Origin: Peronospora farinosa
Taxonomy: Eukaryota > Oomycota > Peronosporomycetes > Peronosporales > Peronosporaceae
NCBI GenBank assembly: GCA_947646735.1
Contig: CANTFK010000639.1
Coordinates: forward strand, 62,001 to 126,000
DNA length: 64,000 nucleotides
Direction: 5' to 3'
Every line of letters starts with the position of its first letter. Positions within the stretch are counted from its first letter, which is position 1. Below, in pieces: positions 22,692 through 33,811 of the stretch. Position numbers and translations under genes: made by a program. The notes under the pieces were generated by a model. That model made no database searches. It was not told the DNA's origin and worked only from the letters and a program-made list of their open reading frames with translations.

Positions 22692-23837
22692 TTAGTATCC
22701 AAGCTCTGCAGCAATTTTCTTGACCTCCTCCCAGAAGATGAATGTGAAGATAGTATGCGGACCTAGCCGCATGTAGTGTGCCGCCCAGCCTTTGTAGAAG
22801 CCTCGAATACCCTCACTCTTCAAGGTCTTCACGATGCAATCCATCACACCCGAGTACAACTTGCCCTTGCCATTCACCACTTTTTGACTGTATATCCGCG
22901 TCGACACTACATCCATCGGGTTCATAGCCGTCGTCACCGCCAGACCCGTCAAGATACTCGCTGTAACACACATACATTTCCAGTGAGATATTTATCATCA
23001 TCTTTCACAATCAGCACGATAAACTTACAGCCCAAATGAACCTTTATACCGTCCTCAAAGCCTGCAGCAATCACCAGTGTCTTTGCTTGTGTGTACGTTG
23101 CCAACTGTGTACCAGAACCAATCTATACCACCACCCAAGCCAACTCAAGTCAGAATCAGCACGAAATCTACCATGACCAGTAAAAATGAATCTCCAACAT
23201 ACCGCAACACGTGGAATCGATGCTGTCGCACCACGATAAAGTCCTTTCCATCCATCTGTCTTGACAATTTGTCGAAATCCGTCCATCTACACTCACAAAA
23301 CCAGCATTTCATCAGCATTCCTTCACTCAACCTCTTCATCTTTTCTCTCTTGTATACCATTCCATTATATGCATATTGTGCATTGATTGTTTCTACTGAA
23401 CTAGCAGCTTGAATTCTTGCTTTCACAAGATAAAAGGGACTCCCAATTGATGCACCAATCATACCAGACGTCGCAGCAGCACAAATGTTCCGTAATGGAT
23501 AGGACAGGGCAGTTGGATCGGTAGCACCATACACTTTTTGCAAAGGTTCAAATAACCCTAATCGTGGTCCATTCATGAAAATCTGATACCAAATCCCCGG
23601 TCCAAGACCGCGTTGAATCCCATAAAGTCCTTCCGTCCGTCCAATGGTATAAAACGCATGGGCAAAATTACGATATTGTATTACAGAGTGTATACCACGT
23701 CGTGTAACTTTTGGAGCTAGCTCCCCTTGTAATTGCATACGTGTTTTGACAACTTCCATGGGGTTCGAGACGAGACAGGCACCACTTGTGGCGATACTGG
23801 CTAAGAAGAAGTCCATTATGATGCCACGGTCTCCCAT
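22692..23837 (-). CDS. Mitochondrial carrier, SLC25A34/35 (OAC1-like)
   Basis: Inner-membrane transporter with three repeats of about 100 residues. Exons: 23837-23358, 23286-23203, 23122-23029, 22960-22692, with introns of 71, 80 and 68 bp, all GT-AG in phase, giving 308 residues. Each repeat shows the carrier signature Px[DE]xx[KR]: NPMEVVKTR, SPFYLVKAR and NPMDVVSTR. The first helix begins MDFFLASIATSGACLVSNP, typical of the SLC25A34/35 and yeast oxaloacetate/sulfate carrier OAC1 group. Substrate in oomycetes is not known. The third repeat has Ser where Lys is usual (DVVSTR). Its 3' end is about 155 bp from the PheRS alpha stop (convergent). Confidence 0.9.
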
Positions 23838-24164
23838 TGTGTGAACGTACGTATGAATGGATGCAAAAGTGGTGATGATGTCACTGAGACGAGGGACATG
23901 AGTGGGGTAAGTTATTTACATTAGTATGACAAATCTCTTAACTTTATTTTTAGGAAGACGTAAAATATATAAAATAAAGAATAGAAAAATAACACGGCGT
24001 ATATTCAGGACAAGAATCGGTACAGCGCTAAAACCTAATCTTGTGATGATATCCGGATAGTATACGCTCTGGTATATTTTTGGTATTTTGGTATATATTT
24101 TTTTTGATGGTATATTCGTCTTTATTATTATTAAAATGACTAAAAAAACACCAAAATGTCATCG
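23838..24164. other. AT-rich spacer between carrier and zinc transporter genes
   Basis: Holds a low-complexity stretch with repeated GGTATAT/TTTGGTAT words (about 24070-24120). This region is upstream of the carrier gene and downstream of the transporter. No coding frame or RNA gene is seen. Confidence 0.45.
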
Positions 24165-26377
24165 TTATACGTCCGCGTCATCATCCTGAAGCTCTAAATG
24201 AATATCAGCCTCAACAATGTATGGAATGGCTTCAATGGATCTATATAAAAACACACATAAAAGTCACAAGATGCATAAGTATGCAGTAAAAACAGCCTCA
24301 GACACGCCACCAAGTACATGATCGTACTTTCTCGCTTTTTTCGCGACAGCGTACACTGCACCGACTTTCAAATCAGGCTGAACAAGAATGGCAACATCAA
24401 CGACCGTGCCCTGGTGTGGTACCCAGTGCGTATTGATGTGTGTCATTCCAGTGATCTCTGGGATAGTTGCTAATGCGTAGCTGACGTCATTCTTGATCTC
24501 CCTGTACGGACGCAAATCTCTTTTACTCATATCACTTGTATCGTTTGTGAAGCAACCAAACTGGCCTACAATGGCGACCACATGCAAGGTTAAAAGCCAA
24601 GTACTTTGCCAATGATTAGAAAAAAGGTTTTCATCATGATTTGTACCGAATTGAACGTCGATATGGACCAGGACCTCCGATACGTCAGGGACCTCGTTTA
24701 AAATATGAGATCGTACTTGCTCTGAAATCTATAATATCTTGCACAGTTAGTTCCATTAGACATCAACTGTCTTCAGATTCTTCTTACCTGCTGAGCCATG
24801 GAAATACTCGTTCGGGCATCAAGCTACAAAAAACAATCATCAAAATTCAAAGGATTAGGTCTTTATAGCAAACAGAATTCTACGGGAATTGACGTACGTG
24901 AACTCGTAAGTCCACGAGTGTATACGGTCCCATTCGACGAGCTCGGACTTGCGATACGTGCAATACGTCATCAACACTACCAGACTTCAAATGCAAGAGT
25001 ATACAACATGTTAGTGAGTCAGATATTGACACCCCGCATCTACATGTTTGACTTCACGCACCACTTCTTCCAGCGTTTCGAGTACTTCTGCCTCGACAGT
25101 GTTATCGGTAAGTTCTTGAACACTGTGCACCAAGGAAAAGCATCCCGCGTTAGTCTAGACATTGACCGGAAGCAGAATAGATCAACAAAGGACGCGTTCC
25201 TATCAAAGCAGATTTCGCCACCAGTTTTCACGATCATCGCTGCGACTGCCATACCAGCAACTGTTCAAGCACCCGCTGAAGATGATTAGCGTACCATGCA
25301 TAACACAGCTTTCAAGCATACAGACACAGCGCACCTGGGTCAAGGAAAGGTACCCCTGCCATCGAGCCGACAATACCACCGAGAGCCACAATAGAAGAAA
25401 TTGCATCCGTGCGGTGATGCCACGCATTTGCAATCAGTACCTTGCTATTTGCCTGCTGGCCAATTTTTACAGTTGCACGATACAAAGCCTCCTTTGCTGC
25501 AATGGATACGGCTGCAGCACCCGCCGCGAGAATCCATTGCCAGCTTCGATCCAGTTCTGTTGCAATCCACGAATGCATGGGTATACGTATCATAACCAGC
25601 AATAGAAACAGCTCCTGACATACGAGAGAGATATGGCAAGTAAAATTCCGGCACATTTGTGGCACTATTGCCGGTCCAGATCTCTTGGATAACCTGAAGT
25701 CCATCCGCGCCAATTCCGAAGCCACAGACCACTAAAATCGCGCCAACCGACAGCGACCCCACAGCTTCGTACTTTCCATAGCCTGTCATCAATAAAGGCA
25801 ATAGAATAAGTCACTACAGTCAATAACCTGTTCAATACAGATTAATCTCAAAAGAGAAAGCCTCAAGTTCCCAAACCGTAAGGATGCTTTTGATCAGGAG
25901 GCAATCGTGCCACCTTGACACTCCAGAGTGTCACAACATCAGAGAGTAAATCCGACAGCGAATGAGCAGCATCAGCAATCAACGCGCTCGAGTGAATAGT
26001 CAACCCAACAGCACTCTAATCCAATTGCCACAACGCCAAATTATCAGCAGCTCAGCAGTAGAAATCAAAGCTCTTTAACGACCAAACTTTTGCAAATCTT
26101 TTGCTCGTACTTTGGTTGCCGCCATAGCCACGTTCACATACATTCCAATGCGTGTGATCTTCATGGCTTCATCACCCTGTCTAAAGTGCGACACTGAAGG
26201 CGTTTGAACGTTGTCTTGCACTTGACTACGACGTGAAGACTCCGAGCTAAAACTGATCTTGTGCTTCACAAGTCGAAGATCTTGTCGCCATGGCCTTAAA
26301 GACGTGTATAAGACACTGTAATTACTTGCAACGCGGGACTTGAGCGATCCAACGGCGCGGCCACGCACGCGATACAT
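24165..26377 (-). CDS. Cation diffusion facilitator (zinc transporter, SLC30 family), probably organellar
   Basis: Six-helix Zn2+/H+ or Mn2+ exporter family. Exons by phase and GT-AG: 26377-26111, 26015-25877, 25782-25624, 25556-25335, 25260-25194, 25122-25033, 24976-24898, 24823-24788, 24728-24318, and a last exon ending at 24165. Metal-site motifs are present: AHSLSD in helix 2 and WHHRTD in helix 5, each with His and Asp three or four apart. The CDF core runs through KTGGEICFD, then the cytoplasmic domain ARRMGPYTLVDLRV and a repeated end VVEADIHLEL-like. The N-terminus is basic and Ser/Arg-rich, so a mitochondrial location is possible. The exon 5 donor (GTCCTT), the 81 bp in-frame stretch within exon 9 and the last acceptor are uncertain. 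Confidence 0.85.
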
Positions 26378-27763
26378 AGTGAATATGGTGTGTCATACAA
26401 GAAGTGAGACCCTTTCCAAATTGATCAGTGACTGAACAATTGATTACCGGTCGATTTAAGTGAGACTTGTTACATCTGCTATGAAATGATTACTCCATTT
26501 TTTCGTATGAATCCATGCAACAAAGTGAGTGAGGACACCGATATAAAATTAACTTTATCCTATTATCATCCTGCTTTCAATTTGCTCTCGCTAAACACTC
26601 GAGCGGAATGACATTTTCTAAAAGGTAACGAGACGTATGTTTTGACATTTGGCGTGAGCTACTACATGTCCGACAAGTTGGTCCCCATACGATCTACGAC
26701 CATCATTCTGGACCAGGGAAATGGGAACATGCATGTGTATTCCACACTCTGCACGCCACGTGGTCACGATGACAGTCGACAGGTGACGTTTGCAGATCTG
26801 TTACGTCAAAACGTGGGAGTTTGTTGCCGTCTCCCACGGCACTACAAGTCTCACTTGAGTCAATTATCTCCCAAGTTCCCATGTCTTGCACACACGTATC
26901 TTCCATGCACGGGCAAAATGCAACAACACCATGGAAGTCGACATCGTTGCCATCACTGCAAAAAAGCTAAGAAGTGACCGTTTCAATGAGAATTTGGCCT
27001 CGTCATTTGACGGAAAACCGTCGCGCTGTGGCTTTGAATTTTTGTGACCGGCCCGTTCGACGACCCATTGCGCCAGTCTAAAAGGAAAGACAAAGCACAT
27101 GATTGGCTCTTCGATATGTTCGTCCGTCACGCCGTCACGATCAGTTACACCCCATGTAACGGCCTGTCGCTGCACCGGATGTTTTGCCACCCAGTTGGTA
27201 CTATCGTAGGCGGGGGGGGGGGGTAGGCGGGTAGGCGTTGCAGTGAAGCAACGTTGTGTGTGACTCAAAAAGACCATGTACAGTGTCATGATTAAAATGG
27301 GGATAAAAGCATTTCACTGTACAAAAGCGCTCTTAACAAGTCGTGCCTCCAAAAAAAACTTGAGATGTACACACTCTAATGACAAATAGTCGTCGCAGTT
27401 CAACTACACATGTGCTACGTCATTACAGTAATCATATGTAGTAGTAGCCGTCATTCTCCCGCAATCGTACGTACTTTACAAGAATCTACTTGACTCGTCT
27501 GTCGTTGAGAGAGTCCCATCTTTTGTCAAAAGTGCAAGATCGTCGCGGGTAGGGGTTCGTATAACCTTCCCTGTCGCTCCGTATGCATGACTCCCCCCTC
27601 TCTCCCCAGCCGCCCGCTCCCACCCACCATCAAATTAACTCAGTAGACAAAAAGACGGCTCGGGCTCAGGGCCAAAAAGAGGAAAAAAGAGCTTTTTTCG
27701 ATAATTCATTAGAAGACGTAACAGGACGTCCTTTGTCACACATTTGAACACCTCGTTAAAGAG
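26378..27763. other. Intergenic region with one doubtful small ORF
   Basis: Long spacer between the zinc transporter and the SSN6-type gene, which diverge. It contains a G-run near 27210-27222 and pyrimidine-rich stretches near 27590-27620. Apart from the small plus-strand frame listed separately, I find no sequence that resembles a known protein or RNA. Confidence 0.4.
26666..26977 (+). CDS. Small hypothetical protein, doubtful
   Basis: An ATG-started frame of 103 residues ending in a Cys/His/Lys-rich tail (HRCHHCKKAKK). There is no match to a family I recognise, no signal peptide and no membrane segment. It lies in a long intergenic region and could be chance; the opposite strand is also open here. 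I record it because it is the only ATG-started frame of its size in this spacer. Confidence 0.2.
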   Translation: MSDKLVPIRSTTIILDQGNGNMHVYSTLCTPRGHDDSRQVTFADLLRQNVGVCCRLPRHYKSHLSQLSPKFPCLAHTYLPCTGKMQQHHGSRHRCHHCKKAKK

Positions 27764-29936
27764 ATGACGACTCCAAAAATGGAGGAGAATAGCACGGTAC
27801 GCTAGACATACAAACAGATAGATAAATAGAGAGATTCGAGTGAATATCGATTCCTTTCCATCCAGTATACTCATTTGCTAATTGGAATCTTTCTTGCCTT
27901 GTATGTATGTATGTATGTATGTGACACAGCTCGGTCGTCAGCTCTCTGCTGCTAATGAAGAAGCTTGGTTATCTCTTGGTCGTATTGCTGAGATGATGGG
28001 CGACGATGAAAACACAATGCTTGCTTATGAGAAGGTCTTGTCACATAATCGACTGAATGCGACGGCATTATTCGCTATTGGCTGCTGTTATGAAAAGGTT
28101 GAAGATTATACAAAAGCGGCCGATTGTTTCCGTGGTCTTGTGTCGCTGAATGAACAAAACTCGGACGCTTGGGGTCACTTGGGCTATTGCTGTCTCATGA
28201 TGAACGACCTAACGAGCGCCCATACGGCCTATCAGTACGCCATGTATAACAATCCAATGAGTCAGAAGGACCCAAATATGTGGTACGGCATTGGTCAGCT
28301 CTATGAACGTCTTGGGTCCCTTGAGCATGCACAGGAATCCTTTGAAGCTGTTCTTCGCTTTGAACCAAACTTTAATATGGCTTTGGAGGTGAAATTTCGT
28401 CTTGGAATCATTGCAAAACAACGTGGAGATTATGAAGGGGCACTGGAGAGACTCAAGTCGGTGCTGCACGATGTGCAGGCCAATGTACAGACTACTGAAA
28501 TGGCGAGTGATATCTGGACACAGATTGGACACGTGTATGAGCTCAAGGATGAAATTCAGCTTGCCAAGTCCAGCTACCTCAAGGTAGCAGAAGTGAATCC
28601 CAACAATGCCAAGCCGCTGCAACAGCTTGGTTGGCTATGCCTTAAGCACAGTGAACATCCACCTGCTATTGAATACCTGAAGAAGGCTGTAGCCATTGAT
28701 CCTCAAGATGGGAAGGGGTGGTACCTTCTTGGACGATGCTACATGGCCGTGCAAGAGTTTGAGGAAGCCTATGATTCGTACAAACATGCCGTGACGACGG
28801 ATTCGCAGAACCCGAACGTGTGGTGCTCGCTCGGTGTATTATTCTACCAGTTGAATCAGCACCTGGATGCACTAGATGCGTACTCACGTGCTATCAATAT
28901 CAACCCCAACATTTGCGAGGTCTGGTACAACGTTGGAACATTGTACGATACCTGCAATCAAACCAGCGACGCTCGTGATGCCTATCAAAAGGCTGCCGAG
29001 CTTGGAGCGGACGGGCAGTTTATTCGTGAACGGCTGGAGCTCCTGCGTGTTCGAGAAACTGGTCAGTCCACAATCGGCATGGCTGGTGCTAACTCAGCAC
29101 CTGGCCCTTCGGAGCCGCCCACCACATCCCCTATGCCGACGTTTTCATCGCGACCCTCGGCGGAGACTCAGTACCAGGCACAGCAGGATGGAGCCGCTGC
29201 GCAAGGTGCTCAGCCCAACGGTGCCTCGTCTGTAAACCAAGGTGCACCGATGGCGCACGTGTTGCGCGGATGCGAGGCCCCCATAAACATGAGCATGAGC
29301 ATGAGCATGGGCAGTGCACCGACCTCAAATTCGATGAGTGTTAGCGGTCCTGAGTCCAACAGCAGCATGACACGTGGAATGCCTGTGGGAAGTGCTGGTA
29401 TGAATATGATGCGTGGAATGGGCCGTAACGCCCCGATAAACGGTAGTAGCATGATGGCACGCGGTGTTCTGGGCGGAATGGTGCCTGGTATGCAGCATCC
29501 GCCGCAGGCTCAGCAGATGCAATCGCAGCACCCTCAGGCCCAGGCACACGCACAAGCCCAGGCACATGCTCATGCCCAAGCCCAAGCACAGGCTGCTCAG
29601 GCGCAGGCTCATCATCACGCTCAAATGCAAGCCCAAATGCAGGCACAGCAGCAGCAACATGCGCAGGCTGTGCATATGCAGCAGGATGGCCGTCGAGGGA
29701 TGGCCGGTCGGTCCATTAAGGAGGAGAGCAAAGTCGGAGGAATGCGTTACGCAATGGATGGCGGTGACCGTAAGTTGCAGGCACCGCCGCAGCGCCTGGC
29801 TGGACTAAACCCGAAGAATCTGGGTGGTCCTACAGGTGTTCCACAGGGCGGCCGTCGCGATCGCTTTCCAATCCCCATGAGTGACCCGAAACAGCACCAA
29901 CACCCGTCGCTCCAGCCGCCCCCCGGCAGACGGTGA
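27764..29936 (+). CDS. SSN6: CYC8/SSN6-type TPR transcriptional corepressor
   Basis: Subunit of the SSN6-TUP1 type corepressor recruited by DNA-binding proteins. The proposed first exon 27764-27796 (MTTPKMEENST) splices over 133 bp to 27930, giving 679 residues; the intron holds a GTAT repeat. If no intron exists, translation could begin at ATG 27903, which would encode an odd GTAT-derived peptide. Residues about 15-385 form roughly ten TPR units (WLSLGRIAEMMGDDENTMLAYEKVL, then repeats with W-LG-Y-A-P spacing). The rest is low complexity: Met/Ser-rich, then an Ala-Gln-His tract (about 530-600), then Pro/Arg-rich. TPR order and Q-rich tail match SSN6 rather than CDC16/27 or OGT. Confidence 0.85.
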
Positions 29937-30207
29937 AGTGAGCGTAAGTGTCGGTTTCTGCTGCGCACATCGTCTTCATCTTTGCGTTATGGAGCCCTCC
30001 GGCTATTGAAGCGTTCGAAGTCAACAAGTAGTTAGCGTGTGTGTTGGAGCACTGAACCTGATAAGAAAGAGTGACATGGAACTGTAAACCTTGTTGATAA
30101 GCACTTGTGTTTTCTTCGTATGCACTGATCCAATCATGTACCTACGCCGTTGGAAGCAGTTCCAATAATTGTTCTCTATTGATACCACGAGATAAGTCCT
30201 GACCTTC

Positions 30208-31667
30208 CTACTTCTTCGGCTGACGCTGACGGATAATCTGGCCCTTAGGTGCTTTGGCACCAGGCCGCAAAAAGCGGTGTTTTTTGTCTGAAGCTGCCAC
30301 CTCTGACGGCTTCTGTACAGCTCTTGCCTTAATCTCGGTGGTTTTTGGTTTCTTGTCCTTTGTCTCCTTCTTCTTGTCAGGAAACATGTACGTGTCCGGC
30401 TCCTCACCAACCTCTTGGCGGTAGTAATCCACGTCGTCCAATTCAGAATCGTCATCGTTGCCACCATAATCGGCAGTAGTCTCATCGTGCTCATCATCAT
30501 CTTCGCCCTGCTCACGCTTGCGCTTGTGTTCTGCCTTGCGCTGCTTTTTGGCATCTTTAACCTCTTGCTTCTTAGCCACGTTCTCATCCTGCTCTTCACG
30601 GCGTTTACGTTTGAGCGCCACCGCCGCTTCATGCTTTGCTTTTGCCTTTGCAGACTCTTCTGGCGTCTTGGTCTTGTACGCATGATACAGCACGTCACCT
30701 TCGCAAATGCCGCGTTCGACCTTAGTCAGACTAAGTGTAAGGCGCGGCCCAATCTCCGTTAATCGCACAGCACTCCTCTCTGCTTTACGATTGCCACGAC
30801 CACGAAACGAGTCCGGGAGCGTCACATGCGATGCCTCATCGTCCACTTCACTATCCGAGGCTGAGCCAATACCAGCACCATTGCCTAGGACGTACTCACT
30901 GATATCCTCCAAATTATTCAAGTTGGGCACCTTGGCTTTCACAATTGTCTTTGCACTCTTTGAAAGTCCAAGTGGCGCTGCACGAATCATATACTGACGG
31001 AACTCGACCGTATCCGTCTCTTTCTCGTAGTTAAACAGCACCACACGTCGACATTCCGACAGTGCCACCGTCTGCACGTCAATAGCTGGAAACATGTTTT
31101 GGAACGTCACGTTCATCAATTTAATATGGTCATCGGGTGCTGTAAAATTATTAAGCACCACCAATGGCTTGGACTTTTGTGCCTGCGAAGCATCCACTGG
31201 ACGTCGTACAACCAAGTGCATTTGACTCATAAGTGAGTACTTGATCACCTTAAATGACAGTGTTGGTCCTCGTGGAATACGTGCAATCTTGAGGTTGGTA
31301 CCAGCTTCCGTATTTGTAAAAAAGATAAAGTGGGTGACGCCCAAAGGGGCACCCACGTGCACAAAGTCCTTGAGCGTGTTCTTGCGTTTCTCGCGAAGCT
31401 TGTCCGCCGTGTACGGAGCCATGACGCGTCGCATATCTTGCACTAAACTGCTCACAACTCCTGGTACTTTACCCATTTTAAAGACAAAACTCATGGGCGT
31501 ATCATCCTTTTCTACTGTAGGAGCTTCAACCACATGTGTCCGAGTTTTCCTCTACATTTCACGGCAAAAAAGAGAAAAAAAGTAAGAGGTGATAAGAGTA
31601 TTGCACTAGATACAATTAAGAGTCAAGAGATAGCAATACGTACGCGTTTGCCTCCTTTACGCGGCAT
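30208..31667 (-). CDS. PPAN: Brix-domain ribosome biogenesis factor PPAN/SSF1
   Basis: Nucleolar assembly factor for the 60S subunit (Peter Pan in animals, SSF1/2 in yeast). A 24-nt first exon (31667-31644, MPRKGGKR) joins over a 92 bp intron to 31551-30208 (RKTRTHVVEAPTVEKDDTP), 455 residues. The Brix domain covers about residues 25-290 with PMSFVFKMGKV, DMRRVMAPYTADKLREKRKNTLKDFV and the C-terminal GPRLTLSLTKVERG motif. The tail is long and alternates basic and acidic blocks (KRKREQGEDDDEHDE), ending in a basic GQIIRQRQPKK. It is divergent from RPL30, a tidy pairing of an assembly factor with a component of the same subunit. Confidence 0.93.
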
Positions 31668-32039
31668 TGTCAACTTTGGACCGGTAAGATAAAGAGCTCA
31701 ATTAATTGAGACTACTGAATGGCTGGTAGCTGTGGCTCACACCAGTGCTGTGGTCCACATATGAACCCATTTGACAATAGCTACACTTTGAGCACGCCTC
31801 GTCACATTTTCAGTACTGGACCGGCTTACATATAAGGCGCATTTTAGCCAAAAAAGTGCTTTTTTTGCTTTTTTGTTTTAGCGAATCCGGACAAAAGCTA
31901 CATGTAATTTTAACCAATCAGAAGCTATATAGTTTTTGGTTGGTTGTGAGAGTGCCTGGAAGTTCCCAAGCTGTGCCTCCATGTCGTTTGATCATTTACT
32001 GATTCTGTGGAGCATCAGCAGCTGAGAAACGAATCAAGA
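31668..32039. promoter_or_regulatory. Divergent promoter region of PPAN/SSF1 and RPL30
   Basis: A 372 bp interval between two opposite start codons. It contains T-rich and A-rich runs (31850-31880). No experimentally known element can be named, so the assignment rests on position alone. Confidence 0.5.
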
Positions 32040-32596
32040 ATGGTTGCTTCTAAGAAGTCGGTAGGGGTTTGTTTGTACTCTTTGCGAAGCAAAATAATAC
32101 GATATAGTGCAATGCCCATCCGATGAAGGAGGTTGCGTATCGATTGCATTGCCTAGTTCTTTTTTAGGCTCGCTACGAGACGTTTCTGCGAAATCGGATG
32201 GGAAAGAGCTCGATGGAGGAACAACAAGTCTCATATATATACTCCTCCATGTTGTTGTGTTCTCTTTCGTATGAGCAGAAGAAGTCCTCGGACAACATCA
32301 ACTCGCGTTTGCAGTTGGTGATGCGATCCGGTAAAGTCGCTTTGGGGTACAAGCAGACACTCAAGAACCTCCGCAGTGGCAAGGCCAAGCTGGTGATTAT
32401 GGCTTCTAACACGCCTCCTCTTCGCAAGTCGGAGGTCGAGTACTACTCGATGCTTGCCAAGACGGGTGTACACCACTTTTCAGGCACCAACAACGATCTT
32501 GGTACGGCTTGTGGCAAGTACTTTCGTGTGTCGTGCATGTGCATCCTTGATGCCGGTGACTCGGACATTCTGCGCTCCATGCCGTCGGAGAACTAG
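32040..32596 (+). CDS. RPL30: 60S ribosomal protein L30 (eL30)
   Basis: Large-subunit protein of the L7Ae fold. Exon 1, 32040-32060 (MVASKKS), joins over a 218 bp intron (GTAGGG / GAGCAG) to 32279-32596 ([19 protein letters not shown]), 112 residues. The match is end to end: [54 protein letters not shown] and DAGDSDILR. In yeast, L30 binds its own transcript near the first splice donor to block splicing. Here the short first exon and relatively long intron would allow such control, but no kink-turn was verified. Confidence 0.95.
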
Positions 32597-32767
32597 GTGC
32601 TTTTAGTCTAGTACTGTAGCGACAGTAGCTGACGTAGAATGACATTCTTTTGAGGCTCCAGTGTTTATTGTTCTTCCTGCTTTGTTGAGACTTGGACTGT
32701 TAAAGTCAGATGAATATGGCCCAGGTCGTGAGACTACAGCGAAACAATACTCTTAGTACACGTATTG

Positions 32768-33696
32768 TTACAAGTGAGGACCATAGTATGTCTCTAAGAT
32801 TACGTCAAAGTCCTTTGGCTCGTACGACTCGAGCTCGACGAGCTTTTCGCTTACATCCTCTGGGTTCGCAATCGAGTTGATGACTCGATAATAGGTACAG
32901 TCACGTTCTTTGTTGGAATCGTAGGGCGGTGTGATGATGTCTAAGAATGCACAACCAATGTCATCACCACCGACGAGTTGATGGAGATTACCGTAGTCTG
33001 GCAGCAGCTCCATCGTGTGCGGAGCCGTCGCGACCTTGTCCATACAGAGACGTGCCATGTGTTTCTTGTCGTTTGGTAATCCATCGTGCTTAATAAGATC
33101 GTAAGTCTTGACATGCATCGATCCGTACAAAACACGCGTAATGACACTCATCCGTGGATGATCATGCAATGGAATCGACACACCCGGTGGTAAGATAAAG
33201 ATCCTACACATATACAACAAACACATGAGTCAATAGCATATTACAATGACAAAACGTATCAAGCAAGAAAACAGAACACAAAGAGCGTCTACCCGATTGA
33301 AACCATTTTGTCTTCATAGACGTGTTTGTAATGCACGCGCATGGGGCGTTTCGGTCCGCTGTCTCGTGAGCTTGGCACCGTTAATTGGACTGTATTATTA
33401 TCAACGAAGAAGGTCTGTAAGTCGTCGAGTAGTTCGATCAATATTGATAGATATAGTGTACAATTAGCTAAGACGAGTTGGTCGCAAATCACTTTAATAG
33501 GCGCAATCTCTTCGAGTGTAAGGGCCTGAGGAACGCCGTCGTACTTGGCAATGGTCTCTAGTAGTAGCTCTTGAATGCGCTCGAGGGCCTTTTGTCCCGC
33601 TACCAAATTCTTGTCACGTCCGAAAGCAAAACGCCTTAACACGTTCAGGAAGTCCATTATAAAGTGACTATTTGCTGTATTCTTCTTGTCTAGCAT
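32768..33696 (-). CDS. ADO/plant cysteine oxidase-type thiol dioxygenase
   Basis: Non-heme iron dioxygenase that oxidises cysteamine and N-terminal Cys of proteins, so it can act as an oxygen sensor via the N-degron pathway in animals and plants. Exons 33696-33293 and 33203-32768 join over 89 bp (GTAGAC / GTGTAG) to give SIGIFILPPGVSIPLHDHPRMSV, matching the family; total 279 residues. Iron ligands would be the two His of PLHDHP and the His in GNLHQLVGG. The cupin core continues with VLYGSMHVKTYD and IGCAFLDIITPPYD. ATG 33696 is the first true start in the frame. Whether this one acts on proteins or cysteamine is not decidable here. Confidence 0.9.
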
Positions 33697-33811
33697 TGTA
33701 GCCAAACGGATTTAAGTTGCGGAATAGCAACTTGAAACTGAACTGACGTTGCGCGTCAGATGCGACAGCGTGCTTGAAGTGGTTGTCATGGCTACATTGT
33801 AGATCTACTGG

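Noticed and set aside
26703..27289. Minus-strand gene in the long spacer
   Set aside because: Open frames of 60-140 codons lack an ATG-led conserved core. Attempts to join them by introns gave stops or poor splice sites.
32061..32278. Alternative coding exon in the RPL30 intron
   Set aside because: The open frame there ([13 protein letters not shown]) would insert residues absent from every L30; the direct splice gives the full conserved protein.
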